Assembly (NCBI GenBank): GCA_020746995.1
Contig: JAGPXD010000004.1
Coordinates: forward strand, 4,712,001 to 4,776,000
DNA: 64,000 nt
Direction: 5' to 3'
DNA from: Plectosphaerella cucumerina
Lineage: Eukaryota > Ascomycota > Sordariomycetes > Glomerellales > Plectosphaerellaceae
In this document: positions 42,332-52,495 of the stretch, in pieces
How positions within the stretch are numbered: the first letter of the stretch is position 1
Layout: each line of letters opens with the position of its first letter
Made by a program: the position numbers and the translations under genes
Notes under the pieces: model-generated
The model's input: only the letters and a program-made list of their open reading frames with translations
The model's database searches: none
What the model was told of the DNA's origin: nothing

Positions 42332-44483
42332 ATGGCTGCGGCTGGGGCTGCCGGGCCCGCGCTGTTCAAGGAGCAGCCGGCACTGGACAACGAGGACAGC
42401 AACGTCTCGAGCCCGCTGAGCGACGTCGAGGACGCGGACCCCGACGACGCATCGCTGGATGGGCTAGGCCTTGACCGCCCGTCGCCGAACGGGCCCGCCG
42501 ACGACGATGAAGAAGACTCGGACAGCAATCTTTCTGAAGCCAACGACACCGAGGCCGAGACGGAGCGCCTCTACGATACGCCGCAAGCACAGCGGCAAAA
42601 GGACGTCGTGATCGGCCCATTCACCGACGGGCCCATCTTCGAGCAGACGCCCAGCAAGCTCAACAAGACCTTCTCCGTTGACGACGACGAGGCCGACGAC
42701 GGCGACAACGACTCCCTCTCCGACAATGACGACGTGTCCATGACCTCGTCCCGCCCTGGCGACGATGACGAGGACGAAGAAGACGAGGAGGACGCCGAGG
42801 CGTCGCCCGCCAAAATCACAAAATCCACAGAGCTGTCCTCGGTCGACGACACGCAAGACTCTGTCGAGAGCAAAAAGCGCAAGCGGTCGCCGGCCGCCGA
42901 GCAGTCCGACGCAGATCAGCCGCTGAGGAAGCGCACAGGCTCGGTCGCCGCCAAGGACGTCGCTAGCGGTCAGAACACACCTGCGGTCGGCGGTGACGGC
43001 GACGACGACGATGACGCCCTCTCGACACATCCCAACAGCGGGATTCAATCGGGCGCAGAAGACGTCGCGCCGCCGCCCGTGCTGGTCCCCAAGCCGTCGC
43101 GGGATACGGCCAGTGCGAGCGTGAGCCCTGTCAAGCAGGCCCAGGCACACAAGATGACGAGAAGCGGCAGCAAGCGGCGGAGCGATGACGGCGACGAGAC
43201 GGGCGATGCCGAAGTCGAGGCCGACATTGATACCCACGAGGAGGCCACAGCCGATGAGGAGGCCGACCACATGGTTGATGAAGAGCACATTGAGGATGAT
43301 GGCGATGCGGCGACACGCAATGCCGAAGAACGTGAGTCAGGCAGCATACGCCCACGGAGAGCCCAAGCTGATACTGTGCAAGTCGAGCGGAAGCAGGCAG
43401 CACTTGAAGAATGGAACGACCTCGAGGCCAAGTTTAGCCTTTTCCGAGAACGGTAGGCAGCCCGACTCCTTCTCAACGACCCCGCTGACCCCTCCCAGAC
43501 TCTACAAGGACCGTCTCGAGAAGCTCGAAGCCGAAGAGCAGTCGCTACAGTCAGAAAACCCGACGCACGCCGAATACCTCCTGATGAAGGCCTGCGTGGA
43601 CGAGCGGCTGGAGAAGCGGCTCGCGCAGATCAACAAGGAGCACGAGCTGACGATCCAAGCGATGGACCGGCTTGCGATTGCACGGAGAGCGCAGATTTGG
43701 GGCCAGTTCTACCAGGGCATCCGCGAGAAGCGCGAGCAGTTCCTGGAGAAGCTCAACCACGACTGGTACGACACACAGAACGCCCGACGCAGCGCGCACA
43801 GCGTGCCCGATTATGGAGTGCAGTTCCCTTCGAATCCGGCCCAGCGCACGCGCAACGCCGTCGCCTACAACACCGAGGTGTCATATCTGTCGGGGCTGGC
43901 CAAGCATGAGGGCTTCCCTGCGGTGCCCGAGATGCGCGGGGCCAGTGCTACCGAGATGGAGGAGGACTTTGAAGCGTTCAAGGTGAGCAACAGAGCATCC
44001 CGCAGAGGGATCAAAGCTAACAGTCTGCAGCGCGCAACACGGCCACCGCCGCCGCCGCCGAGCATCGTGCCGCCACGGGAAGAGTTCCACCCAACGTCGT
44101 ACGGCTCAGCCCTGGGACCAGCGGGCGAGCAATTTATCAAGAACACGCCGTGGGCGAACCCGAATCACGTCTCGCACAAGATGCAGAGCGTACCGCTACA
44201 GTCCGAATCAGGCCCCAGCGCGGCCATGCCGACGACACTTCCCCCGACGAAGCCGCCTGCAGGTCCGTCACGCAAGAACGGGCACCCACCGCCGCCGCAG
44301 CCACCAAAACACTCGCCAACCATGGCCGATGCATCACCCGAGACGCTGCGCACAGCGACCATGCTGAGCCAGGGCGTCTCAAGAAAGCGCAATGGCAGTC
44401 TCGGTGTCGGCGTCGGGCGCGGGCCCAAGGCACCATCACAAGAGGCGCCCAAGCCCGACTCCGCGGCCGTCGCCGTCAGCTAG
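42332..44483 (+). CDS. Sds3-like subunit of an Rpd3-type histone deacetylase complex
   Basis: Three exons (42332-43452, 43499-43982, 44031-44483) give 685 residues. The first 330 residues are acidic and low-complexity (SDVEDADPDDASLDG; DDDEDEEDEEDAEAS) with a basic KKRKRSPAAE patch. The conserved Sds3/Dep1-type region spans the first intron: QVERKQAALEEWNDLEAKFS, LYKDRLEKLEAEEQSL and HAEYLLMKACVDERLEKRLA, then a coiled coil and REKREQFLEKLNHDWYDTQN. The C-terminus is Pro/Ser-rich. Family members scaffold the Rpd3 large complex that deacetylates histones and represses genes. The second intron (43983-44030, GTGAGC...CTGCAG) is 48 nt, a multiple of three with no stop, so its retention would insert 16 residues. 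I assign the family from the coiled-coil block, not from an alignment. Confidence 0.8.
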
Positions 44484-44938
44484 CGACATGGCAATGGCGC
44501 GGTACGTGTGTTTCGCGGAGGCCGCCTTCCTTGATGATACCCGACGGCGCGGCGGCCTTTTGCACGAGCGAGCATTGGTGAGGCAGTGTTGATGGGAGGC
44601 AATGCCTGGACTGGACTGGACTGGACAGATGAATGGAGTTTCGGGGTTTTTCGGACGCATGGGCGGAGTGAATTTTCTCGGCCACGGGCTGTGGCATGTA
44701 CGCATGACGTCTGTAGATGCATTTACGCACTGCTTGTTGCTCTTCGAGTTGAGTGATGTCTCGGGAGGGATGTGTCTATAGTGGGGGCGGCCGGATGTGT
44801 ACCCCCGTTCCTTGGCCGAGCTCCTTATCTTATCGCGCCCCGAAAAAAAGTTCGGTCGCAACCTCGTCTCGCGGGGACGACGACATCAAGGCTGGATTGT
44901 GCAACTACTTGAACATTGCCGTCAAACACACCGCCACG
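44484..44938. other. Intergenic, Sds3-like 3' UTR and RPF2 promoter
   Basis: 455 bp without a gene. A short tandem CTGGA run (GGACTGGACTGGACTGGACA, 44608-44628) lies in the presumed 3' UTR. Confidence 0.5.
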
Positions 44939-46035
44939 ATGCTCAGACAAATGTGCGCATCATTCCCTTCCAGTCACTCCGTGCGACCAATGCTGACTTC
45001 TACCCCCCAGAAAGCCCAAGAACGCCCGCTCGAAGCGCGCCCTCGCCGAGCGCGAGCCCAAGGCCGTCGAGAACGTCAAGACGGCCCTCTTCCTGCGCGG
45101 CACATCCTGCTCGCAGACCATCCAGGACGCGCAGAACGACCTCGCCATCCTCCGCGCCCCGTACGTCAAGCGCTTCACCAAGAAGAACAGCGTCTTCCCC
45201 TTTGAAGACCCCGCCTCGCTCGAGTGTACGCTCCTTCCCCTCCCCTCCTCCCCGGCCAAGTCCCCCCTAACATCCGCGTCCAGTCTTCTCCGAAAAGAAC
45301 GACGCCTCGATCCTCTGCTTCGGCGCCAAGTCCAAGAAGCGCGGCGACACCCTCACCTTTGTCCGCACCTTTGCCCACAAGGTCTACGACATGCTCGAGC
45401 TCGCCCTCGACACGACAACCTACCGCCCCGCCACCTCCTTCCGCGGCAAGAAGCCCCAGACCGGCACGCGGCCCCTCCTCGCCTTCGCCGGCACCGCCTT
45501 TGACGCCCCCGTCGCAGACGAGTACACCCTCGCCCGCAGCGTCCTGACCGACTACTTCCGCGGCGACTCGACCCCGGACGCCGTCGACGTCGAGGGTCTC
45601 CAGCACCTCGTCTCCTTCACCGTCGGCGAAGCCAGCGCCGAGACGGAGAAGCCCCCGATCCACATGCGCGTCTACGCCATCCGCACCCGACGCAGCGGCA
45701 ACGCGCGCATCCCCCGCGTGGAAGTCGACGAGGTCGGTCCCCGCATGGACCTGCGCCCCGGCCGCGTCCAGCACCCCGATGAGGCGATCCAGAAGGAGGC
45801 CCTGCGCCGCCCGCGCCTGCCGAACGAGGAGCGCGTCAAGAAGAACATTGTTACCGATGCGATTGGCGACAAGATTGGACGTATCCATCTGGGACGCCAG
45901 GACCTCGGAAAGCTGCAGACGCGCAAGCTCAAGGGTCTCAAGCGCAGCCGGGACCAGGCCAGCGAGGACGAGGGTGGTGCGAGCGACGGCGAGGCCGAGG
46001 CCAAGCCCAAGGGCAAGAAGAAGGCGAGGGCGTGA
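44939..46035 (+). CDS. RPF2: Rpf2-like ribosome biogenesis protein (Brix domain)
   Basis: Three exons (44939-44952, 45011-45225, 45284-46035) give 326 residues, close to the yeast size (344). The first exon encodes MLRQ and part of an isoleucine codon; after splicing the N-terminus reads MLRQIKPKNARSKRAL, matching the family. The Brix core runs from ALFLRGTSCSQTIQDAQNDL through SLEFFSEKNDASILCFGAKS, GTRPLLAFAGTAFD and LQHLVSFTVGE to RVEVDEVGPRMDL. The tail is basic and acidic by turns (RKLKGLKRSRDQASEDEGG) and ends GKKKARA. Rpf2 binds Rrs1 and brings 5S rRNA with its two ribosomal proteins into the pre-60S particle in the nucleolus. Introns were chosen by frame and by the conserved N-terminus. 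Confidence 0.95.
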
Positions 46036-46269
46036 AAGAAGCATTGTCTTTTTTTGGTTCGTTCTGTCTGTCTGGGTCTCTGGGTCACACGGCGTTGGGC
46101 ATCATCAGTGTAGTGAATATATTTCCCGACCATCTCTGCCAGGTCTCATTACTCGTAAGCCGTTGTCTCATGTCTGTGCATCGCCGTGCCGCTATGTGTG
46201 CTGCCATCGCCATGCCGCCAGTATTTGTGCTTCCAAACGCCCATGTTCCGCTCCTTTGCCCCAACCCCC
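46036..46269. other. Short convergent intergenic
   Basis: 234 bp between the Rpf2 stop and the stop of the leftward gene. It starts with a T-rich stretch (GTCTTTTTTTGG) in the Rpf2 3' UTR. Confidence 0.4.
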
Positions 46270-47591
46270 CTACATATCCATGGTCGCAACCGGGTCAAGG
46301 CCCCGGATCATCAGGCTCGCATTGTCGTGCACGTCGTCGGTCTCGCACTTGAAGCGACGACGGAGGAGACTGCGGATGGTCATGCTAAGGCTTGGCAGCA
46401 TGTCGTCCTGTCCGTTCTCCCAGCGGTGCATCTCCTCGACGACCTGGCACATCATGGCAGCGGCGTGTCCGGCCATGCGACGGCTGCAGGCGATGCAGCA
46501 GGGGTTGCGGCGATTCCAAGTCGGCTTCTTGTGCGACTTTTGGTTGACCACTGTCATCGCGCTGCGGGGCACCTGTAGGCCCGGGTAGGGCTGATTGTCG
46601 TGGGTGCTGGCGCTGCTCGACAGCTCGCTGGGCTGGCCGCGGAGGGCTTGGGGGTAGAGGAAGAAGACGCCGTGGCGGAAAGCGTTCTCGGCGACGGAGA
46701 CGCACCACTCTCTGACGACATCGCGGGGGTAGGTTTTCATACGGTTCTTTCCCATGTACTCCTCGAACCCGCGCGTGGCCAGGGCGGACAGGATGAACAT
46801 GGCAGAAAGGTCGGCCGTGCTGAGTTCGGTAATGGCTTCGAGTTGTGCCTGGCGGATGCGGTTGGAGGGCAGGGACCCGGCAGGACGCTGCGTCGAGGCG
46901 TCGTCATCAGTGTCCAGACCGTGAGAGGTGCCATCCAGGTGGATGTGAGGCGTGCGATGGCCTTGCAACATGACGACGTCAAAGATGACGGACTCTGTGC
47001 TGTAGAAGCTGTTGGTAGGCCGGCCTTCAGCTGCGTCCCTCTTAGGCTGGTGGGAACAATCGAGCTTGCCGGCCAGGGGATGGGCATAGGGTGCTGGCTC
47101 CCTTCCGGTAGCCTCGATATCCGCGAGGTCGGTGCAGATCCACATGGCTCGCTCGAGGGAGTCGATCACCGTTGCGAGGCGCTCGGGGTCGCGTTCGGTG
47201 ATGGAGCAGCGCCGGTAGCCGTAGCGGAGATACATGGAGTCTTGCACGAGGTAGGTGATCTTGCGCCGGCGGCCCTCAAGCTCGTTGATAGCGGCATAGG
47301 AGGCGAGTCTGATGACGGGACGCTCAGGGAAGGCCGAGCAGAGGATCCTGTCGCGAGGCGGGACGGGGTAGTCCCGGCCGGCGAGGTTGTTCGTGGCTGT
47401 CGAGACCTCGTACTTGTCCAGAGTATCTCTGATGGTCTGCTCGCGTCAGCTATGGTCTTTTCTTGATTGCGGCTTCAACTCACTCTGCTGGTGCCACGAA
47501 GGGCCTGGATCTCTTCGCCGTTGCAGAGCTCGGCGACCTGAAGAACGAGCCATCCCTCGAGGGGGTGCTGGGCGGAAGGAGAAGAATGCAT
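46270..47591 (-). CDS. Uncharacterised fungal protein, 424 aa
   Basis: Exons 47591-47484 and 47436-46270 (intron 47 nt, GTGAGT...GAGCAG) give 424 residues. The N-terminus (EGWLVLQVAELCNGEEIQAL, then RGTSRTIRDTLDKYE) resembles a divergent F-box helix pair, but the match is weak. A middle stretch includes RPVIRLASYAAINELEGRRR and a long helix AMWICTDLADIEA. The C-terminal third has a notable NPCCIACSRRMAGHAAAMMCQ, where CCxxC followed by His and Cys could bind metal. No signal peptide or membrane segment is present. I do not recognise the family, and F-box membership is speculation. It lies tail-to-tail with RPF2, with nothing that links the two functionally. Confidence 0.6.
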
Positions 47592-48306
47592 CTTAGAGCT
47601 GTGTAGAGCTGTGGCGATGATTCGGATGATGCTAGGTGAAAAGAAAGAAAAGGTGTAGGAGTTGAGGTTCGTGAGGTCAGACGTTTGGAGGACGCTGCTG
47701 GTTTGTCCTTCCCCGAGGTTGTTTACTTGGGTTGGAAGCTCCTGGCCGGCTGAGGTGGAAGATATTTATTTGGCAAGGCCAACCCGAGTGACTCTGACTG
47801 CTGACGTCTGAGTCTGAAGTAGCTGCTGATTCATTGAGTGAGCAAACAATCCGCCGAGGTGGTGAAGGGCCAGGTCAGCTGTCTTGCATATATCTGAATC
47901 GCGGCCATCAAGGTGTTGACGAACTATCAAGGTCCCCCACGGCGGATTCGCACCTGCCGAGAGCGCGACCTGCGGATCGAATGGGTCGGTGGATGTCCGA
48001 GTGATCGATTCTTCGTTTTTGAATAGCCAGCCCTGAATCAATCGCAGATCTTCACTTGGCAGAGCCGGGCATGGTCGTGGGGTCGCTAGTCATGAGACGA
48101 TGGATCGTCACCGAGAGTCACCGAGGAAGGGGCATCCCTGAACACCATAGACTTTGATCAGTTGAATTCCGCAGTGCACCCACAATCCAAACCAGACGAG
48201 CGCGGCTACATATTGTACACCATCCGCCGCGCCGTCCCAAACGCCAGATTATGCAATTACCCATCCTTCCATTTTGTCGCACATATCCCATCAGGCCTCC
48301 AGCCGC
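47592..48306. other. Intergenic, no gene seen
   Basis: 715 bp upstream of the 424-residue gene and downstream of the glutaredoxin gene, both leftward. An open frame of 91 codons (47766-48041) has no recognisable content. Confidence 0.5.
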
Positions 48307-49095
48307 TCACGCCGTCTTTGGACGCGCGCGCATCTTCACGCGGCCTGCGCCCAGGTCGACAATCTTGGAAACCAGCTTCGACGCAGCGTCCAATTCCGCA
48401 ATGTCGTCGGATCCACCAATGCTGACGCCGTTGACGAGAATGTTGGGCACCGTGGTGCGGTCCGTCTTCTCGCCCAGGTAAGCCTGCAGCGGCTTGCCGA
48501 GGTCGTGCTCGTCGAGCTCAACGACGAAAGGCGCGGGGGTGATGTTGTACTTTTCGAGGAGCAGCGTCTTGGCGCGCTTGGAGAAGGGGCAGTAGGACTT
48601 TGAGAAGATGATGACGGGCGAGCGCTTGAGGATGCCGTTGAGCTCGGCTTCGACGGCGCGGCGCTGGACAGCGGCGGGGTCTTCGGAGTCGGCTGCGGCT
48701 GCTGCGGGCGCGGGGGTGTCGGCGGCAGCAGCGGCGTCTCCTTGGTGGGCTGCCGAGTTGCCCTGGCCGACGACCTTGCTGGGTGCGTCTGGCCGCGGTG
48801 CCTTCTTGTTGGCGGCCTCCTTTGCCTGCTCTTCGGCTGCCTTGAGGCGCTCGGACATCTGCTTGGCCAGCAGCTCGTCGTCGGCGTCAATGTTGCCGTC
48901 GCCGTCCTTGTCCTTTGCGCCGTTGTACGGTAACGCCTGCTGGTTCTTGTCGAGACCCTCGACGGTGCGGTCCCAGAAGTCGAGCTTGTTGCGGTGGCCA
49001 TCGTCGTTACCGAGCCGCGAGGTGTAGAAGAGGATGAAGACGACACCGATCAGCACGCCCACGGCGAGCGTGCGGATCTGGCGGACGGACGGCAT
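48307..49095 (-). CDS. Membrane-anchored monothiol glutaredoxin (Grx6/Grx7-like) with EF-hand-like loop
   Basis: Single-exon gene, 262 residues. An N-terminal signal anchor (LAVGVLIGVVFILFYTS, residues 10-26) predicts a type II membrane protein of the ER or Golgi with its domain in the lumen. The stalk contains DKDGDGNIDADDE near residues 62-74, which fits the 12-residue EF-hand calcium loop (Asp at 1, 3, 5, 9, acidic at 12). A long helix (LLAKQMSERLKAAEEQAKEA) and an Ala/Pro-rich linker follow. The glutaredoxin fold starts near 155: VIIFSKSYCPFSKRAKTLL with active site Cys169-Pro-Phe-Ser, then TVPNILVNGVSIGGSDDI. The single active-site cysteine makes it monothiol. Yeast Grx6 and Grx7 guard early secretory compartments against oxidation. 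The EF-hand reading is from sequence only. Confidence 0.9.
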   Translation of the reverse strand: MPSVRQIRTLAVGVLIGVVFILFYTSRLGNDDGHRNKLDFWDRTVEGLDKNQQALPYNGAKDKDGDGNIDADDELLAKQMSERLKAAEEQAKEAANKKAPRPDAPSKVVGQGNSAAHQGDAAAAADTPAPAAAAADSEDPAAVQRRAVEAELNGILKRSPVIIFSKSYCPFSKRAKTLLLEKYNITPAPFVVELDEHDLGKPLQAYLGEKTDRTTVPNILVNGVSIGGSDDIAELDAASKLVSKIVDLGAGRVKMRARPKTA

Positions 49096-49750
49096 GGCGG
49101 AGGTGGAGATGGAATGTAGGAGGAGGTCGGAGAGGAGAGGTTTCGATGCGCTACGCTCTGAGGGTCATTGATGGAGGAGCAGCGGCGGCAGATGTGTTCG
49201 AGCGGTCGAGGCCGAGGTTCTCGTCGCTGACCTGACCCGTGGAAGGAGTCCGACGGACGCCGTAGGGCTGGATGGTCGCGTGTCGGTGGGGTGACTCGCG
49301 GGGCTTCGGGTGACGGTAGGTAGGAATGTAGGTTTCGTCTACGCGGGGATGTCGTGGATGCGCTGGGGTCGTCTGGCCAGCTTTGATTGATGGCGATGTT
49401 GATGGCAAAAGCAAGCAGTGGGATTCCGCTGTCCCGTGACACGCACCTTCCGAAGGAGCACCAGCAGCTTCAGGCCATTTGGCAGACTGGGGAGTCGCGA
49501 CCGACGGAAACGTCTGGGCCCCGTTTCTTGGCACCCCACCTCAGCGGATGCACCGAGCCGTGGCTGCTCGCCTGCGCTAGTAGCCGAGGCGCCAGAGCTT
49601 CCGCCAATCAAGAGGGGGGTGTTGCAGGGGGGAGGTGCGACCGAGGACCTGCCAGCCTGAGGTGCATCACCAACGGTGTCGATGCCGTTCTTGCACGCAC
49701 TCCGTGCCTTCCCTTATAACCCCTTGACTTTCCATCCTTCCCATCGGATG
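49096..49750. other. Intergenic: glutaredoxin 5' flank
   Basis: Promoter and leader of the glutaredoxin gene, with C/T-rich minus-strand frames of no recognisable content. It ends at the RNA polymerase III-type element. Confidence 0.5.
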
Positions 49751-49943
49751 TCGCCGGTGGCCTAGTCGGTTAGTTTGATTAACGCTTTAGGCTACAAACA
49801 CAAATCGCATCTAGGCCACTGGTGCAGAGGCCATGGCGCGGGTTCGATTCCCGCTGCGAGTAAAACCGCCCTCCGAAATGAGGGGGACGGTTTTCTACCC
49901 CTCCGGATTCCTGTATAACAGGATGCCCGGAGGGGGTCTTTTT
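49751..49943 (+). ncRNA. tRNA-related, multi-hairpin element with Pol III A and B boxes and T5 terminator
   Basis: A perfect A box (TGGCCTAGTCGG, 49758-49769; consensus TRGCNNAGYNGG) and a perfect B box (GGTTCGATTCC, 49841-49851) lie 83 bp apart, in the order of a tRNA promoter. A T-arm folds (GCGGG/CCCGC), but no canonical acceptor stem exists: TGCGAGT after the T-arm has no 5' partner. Instead CCGGTGGCCTAG (49754-49765) pairs over 12 positions, one G-U, with CTAGGCCACTGG (49811-49822). Two further hairpins follow: AAAACCG/CGGTTTT (49862-49894), and CCCCTCCGG/CCGGAGGGG with an inner TCCTGT/ACAGGA (49898-49935), directly before TTTTT (49939-49943). This fits a short Pol III transcript, either a tRNA-derived SINE or a stand-alone structured ncRNA. 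Confidence 0.6.
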
Positions 49944-50497
49944 GACATTTACAGATCGTTCTGTCTCGAGTCATATACTTCGAATCGTTGCGCCCGGGCA
50001 AGGTCTGTTTAGAGCACTTATATTCATTGACCTAAGCGCAGCAACTCGCCGTCCTCCACCCACATGATACCACGTCGACCGGCACCAACTCCGAAGCCAC
50101 GGCATGTGCACTCACAGTCTTACACGTGTCTGTAATCGCAAACGAAACACTCCGTCTGCCATCAGATGGCAGATGGCATACCAGGGAGGCGATTCGCTGC
50201 CCGCCCTGGCACAGCTTCTGCCCGGGGCACGTCCTTCGCAAACCACTGACGAGAGCGGCATAGCGCCCGAGCCGTTGCGCCCTTCACATCACGGAAACGT
50301 CTGGCCGAATTCCAGAAAACCCGAGCGAAAGGGATGGCTTGCGAGATGCAGGACGGACATCGCCACAGAATGACTCGATCGTTGGGGCGTCCGTTGCCTG
50401 CAAGTCTTAAGGCCGGCTTTCGCCACGATAGACTCATGGAGGTCAAGGAGATGATCAGCTACGAGATTCGTCGTCGGCCACTACAACTACAGCCATC
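49944..50497. other. Intergenic upstream of the hydroxylase gene
   Basis: No gene seen. The stretch holds the promoter of the 50498 gene; open frames here are short and featureless. Confidence 0.5.
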
Positions 50498-51577
50498 ATG
50501 GGCTCCAACACCAAAACCGCAAACCCCCGCGAATCGCTCAAGTCCACCTGGGTCACTGACAGATCTCAATGGACGTTGAACCACCGCGTCATCCACTTCT
50601 TCAACGCATACCCGCTTCCTCCCGGGACGCGGCCTCCGGTGTACGCAAAGACGGACCCGGTGCCGTACTTTGTAGAGGGGAGGAGCCATGTCTGGGTGCT
50701 GCTACACGCCTCGATGCCACTGTTGCTCCACCAGGTCATCCTCAGCATCACGGGCGCTCGATCATTGCCACCGCCGGCTGTTGTTGCCCTCTACTTCTTC
50801 GGCTTCAACTGGTCCGTCGTTCGTCAGATCAGGGCCGCTGCTCGCCTCGGTTTGGAGATTGGGTACCTCGACGGAGATGTTCACGCGAGAGACGGTGTGC
50901 CGGACGTGGGCGTGGCCCAGGTGGTAGCATCGCTCTGGAAGATGACGGGTTCGAGAATGATAGCCGCCGTTCTGCTCTCCTACGACGGTACTTCCCCAGC
51001 GACCACCCTCGCATCACCTCGTTGGTGGGCTCGACTGTGGCTTCAAGTCGGGCTCTACAGCATCGTGCTCGACTTTTGGTTCTACGTCTACCACCGCGCC
51101 ATGCACGACGTGCCAGCACTCTGGCACTTCCACCGCACCCACCATCTCACCAAGCAGCCCAACGCACTGCTCTCTGCGTATGCCGACCACGCGCAGGAGG
51201 CCATCGACATGGTGTGCGTGCCGCTGGCGGCGTGGCTCACGTTCCGCCTGGCCGGTATGCCACTGGGCTTCTACGAATGGTGGGTGTGCCATCAGTATGT
51301 CACCTTCACCGAGGTGCTTGGTCACAGCGGCCTCCGCGCCTATGGCACGCCGCCCTCGACGTTGACCTGGGCCCTTCGTCTCGTCGGTGCCGAGCTGTCT
51401 ATTGAGGACCACGACCTGCACCACCGCACCGGCTGGCGAAGCAGCCACAACTACGGCAAGCAGACGAGGCTCTGGGATCGGGTGTTTGGGACGTGCCATG
51501 ACCGGGTGGAGTGTGGTGAGGGTAATGTGGACTGGACGAAGGGTGTGCACTATTCGTACACCTTGGCTTGGAGGTAG
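50498..51577 (+). CDS. Fatty acid hydroxylase/sterol desaturase superfamily protein
   Basis: Single-exon gene, 359 residues. The three histidine boxes of the diiron membrane oxygenase family are all present: HRAMH (199-203), HFHRTHH (210-216) and EDHDLHH further on, followed by a late NYGKQTRLWDRVFGTC, the usual end of the domain. Hydrophobic segments around HVWVLLHASMPLLLHQVI, PPAVVALYFFGF, LQVGLYSIVLDFWFYVY and PLAAWLTFRLAGM give a multipass ER membrane protein. Family members use O2 at two irons to hydroxylate or desaturate sterols, sphingolipids or alkyl chains. Sequence alone does not show which; it is not close to the classic C-5 desaturase or C-4 methyl oxidase motifs I recall. No cluster partners are nearby. 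Confidence 0.85.
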   Translation: MGSNTKTANPRESLKSTWVTDRSQWTLNHRVIHFFNAYPLPPGTRPPVYAKTDPVPYFVEGRSHVWVLLHASMPLLLHQVILSITGARSLPPPAVVALYFFGFNWSVVRQIRAAARLGLEIGYLDGDVHARDGVPDVGVAQVVASLWKMTGSRMIAAVLLSYDGTSPATTLASPRWWARLWLQVGLYSIVLDFWFYVYHRAMHDVPALWHFHRTHHLTKQPNALLSAYADHAQEAIDMVCVPLAAWLTFRLAGMPLGFYEWWVCHQYVTFTEVLGHSGLRAYGTPPSTLTWALRLVGAELSIEDHDLHHRTGWRSSHNYGKQTRLWDRVFGTCHDRVECGEGNVDWTKGVHYSYTLAWR

Positions 51578-52495
51578 AGGCAGCGCTCTGTGAGCGGCCC
51601 TCGTCCACGCATTAATCATAATGATATCCGTTTCGAATTCTCGGATCATGGTTGTCAAGGGTTCGCCTGGGATGCGCAAAGATTCAGTGAGTGATGTTGT
51701 CGATGTGGGCATCTGAGGCATCACGACCAGGGTTCTTGGAGGCGCGACATTGGCCAATGGGAGCAGTTGAGAGATCACAGTGCTATCGATTACCACCCCA
51801 AATATTAGGCGCAATTCCAGCACCCACACTGTGCCCCAAATCACCCACACAGTCCACCCGCCTATTTCTTTTTTCGCGATTTCCTCAAACCCAACTTTTC
51901 CTTCCTCCAACCTCATCCTCCAGCTCGACAACCGTCTCAACACCCTCCCCAATCGGTATGCTTCCCTTTCCCGCGCACTCTCCCCTCCCGCTTCCTTGAT
52001 GAATTACTATGGTCCGTGTTTCCGAAGCAGCCTCAAGACCTGCTCCATGTAGAAGCAAACCAGCTTTTTTGCACCTCTGATCCAGCACTCTCTTCACACA
52101 CTCTGTTTGCCGAAAGTATGCGAGCTTCGCTAACAGTTTGAAGATCTAGGGCCACGCGAAAGAATCTATTTGGTTTTGAGCGACGAGTGTCGCGCGTTGG
52201 AGGGATTGATTGGATGGATAGGTGTGGGCAATATACAATATTCTTGGACTTGCTGCCTTCTGCCGTGATGCTGTTGGTGTGATGTTGATGGTTGTTTGTT
52301 TCCTGTTGCTGATCGCTCGAGCAGGGACAGCTGCTGTTGCCCGGTTGATGCCATGCGACGCGATGACGATTCTTCACGCGTATCTCCTCCGATTGTCCTC
52401 CACTCCTCCAGGCAGCGATGCCTGCTCGCCCCACCATCCTTCAGGTCGACTTGCCGGAAGCCGTGTAGCCTGAGCTGTCGCAGTGCTGTTGTCCG
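51578..52495. other. Intergenic, no gene seen
   Basis: 918 bp between the convergent hydroxylase and small secreted genes. No frame with recognisable content on either strand. Confidence 0.5.

Noticed and set aside
49751..49860. Canonical intron-containing tRNA gene
   Set aside because: Promoter boxes and T-arm are right, but the 3' acceptor strand TGCGAGT has no 5' partner next to the A box, and the D-arm region pairs better with 49811-49822. Only a 4-bp TCGC/GCGA closure is possible.
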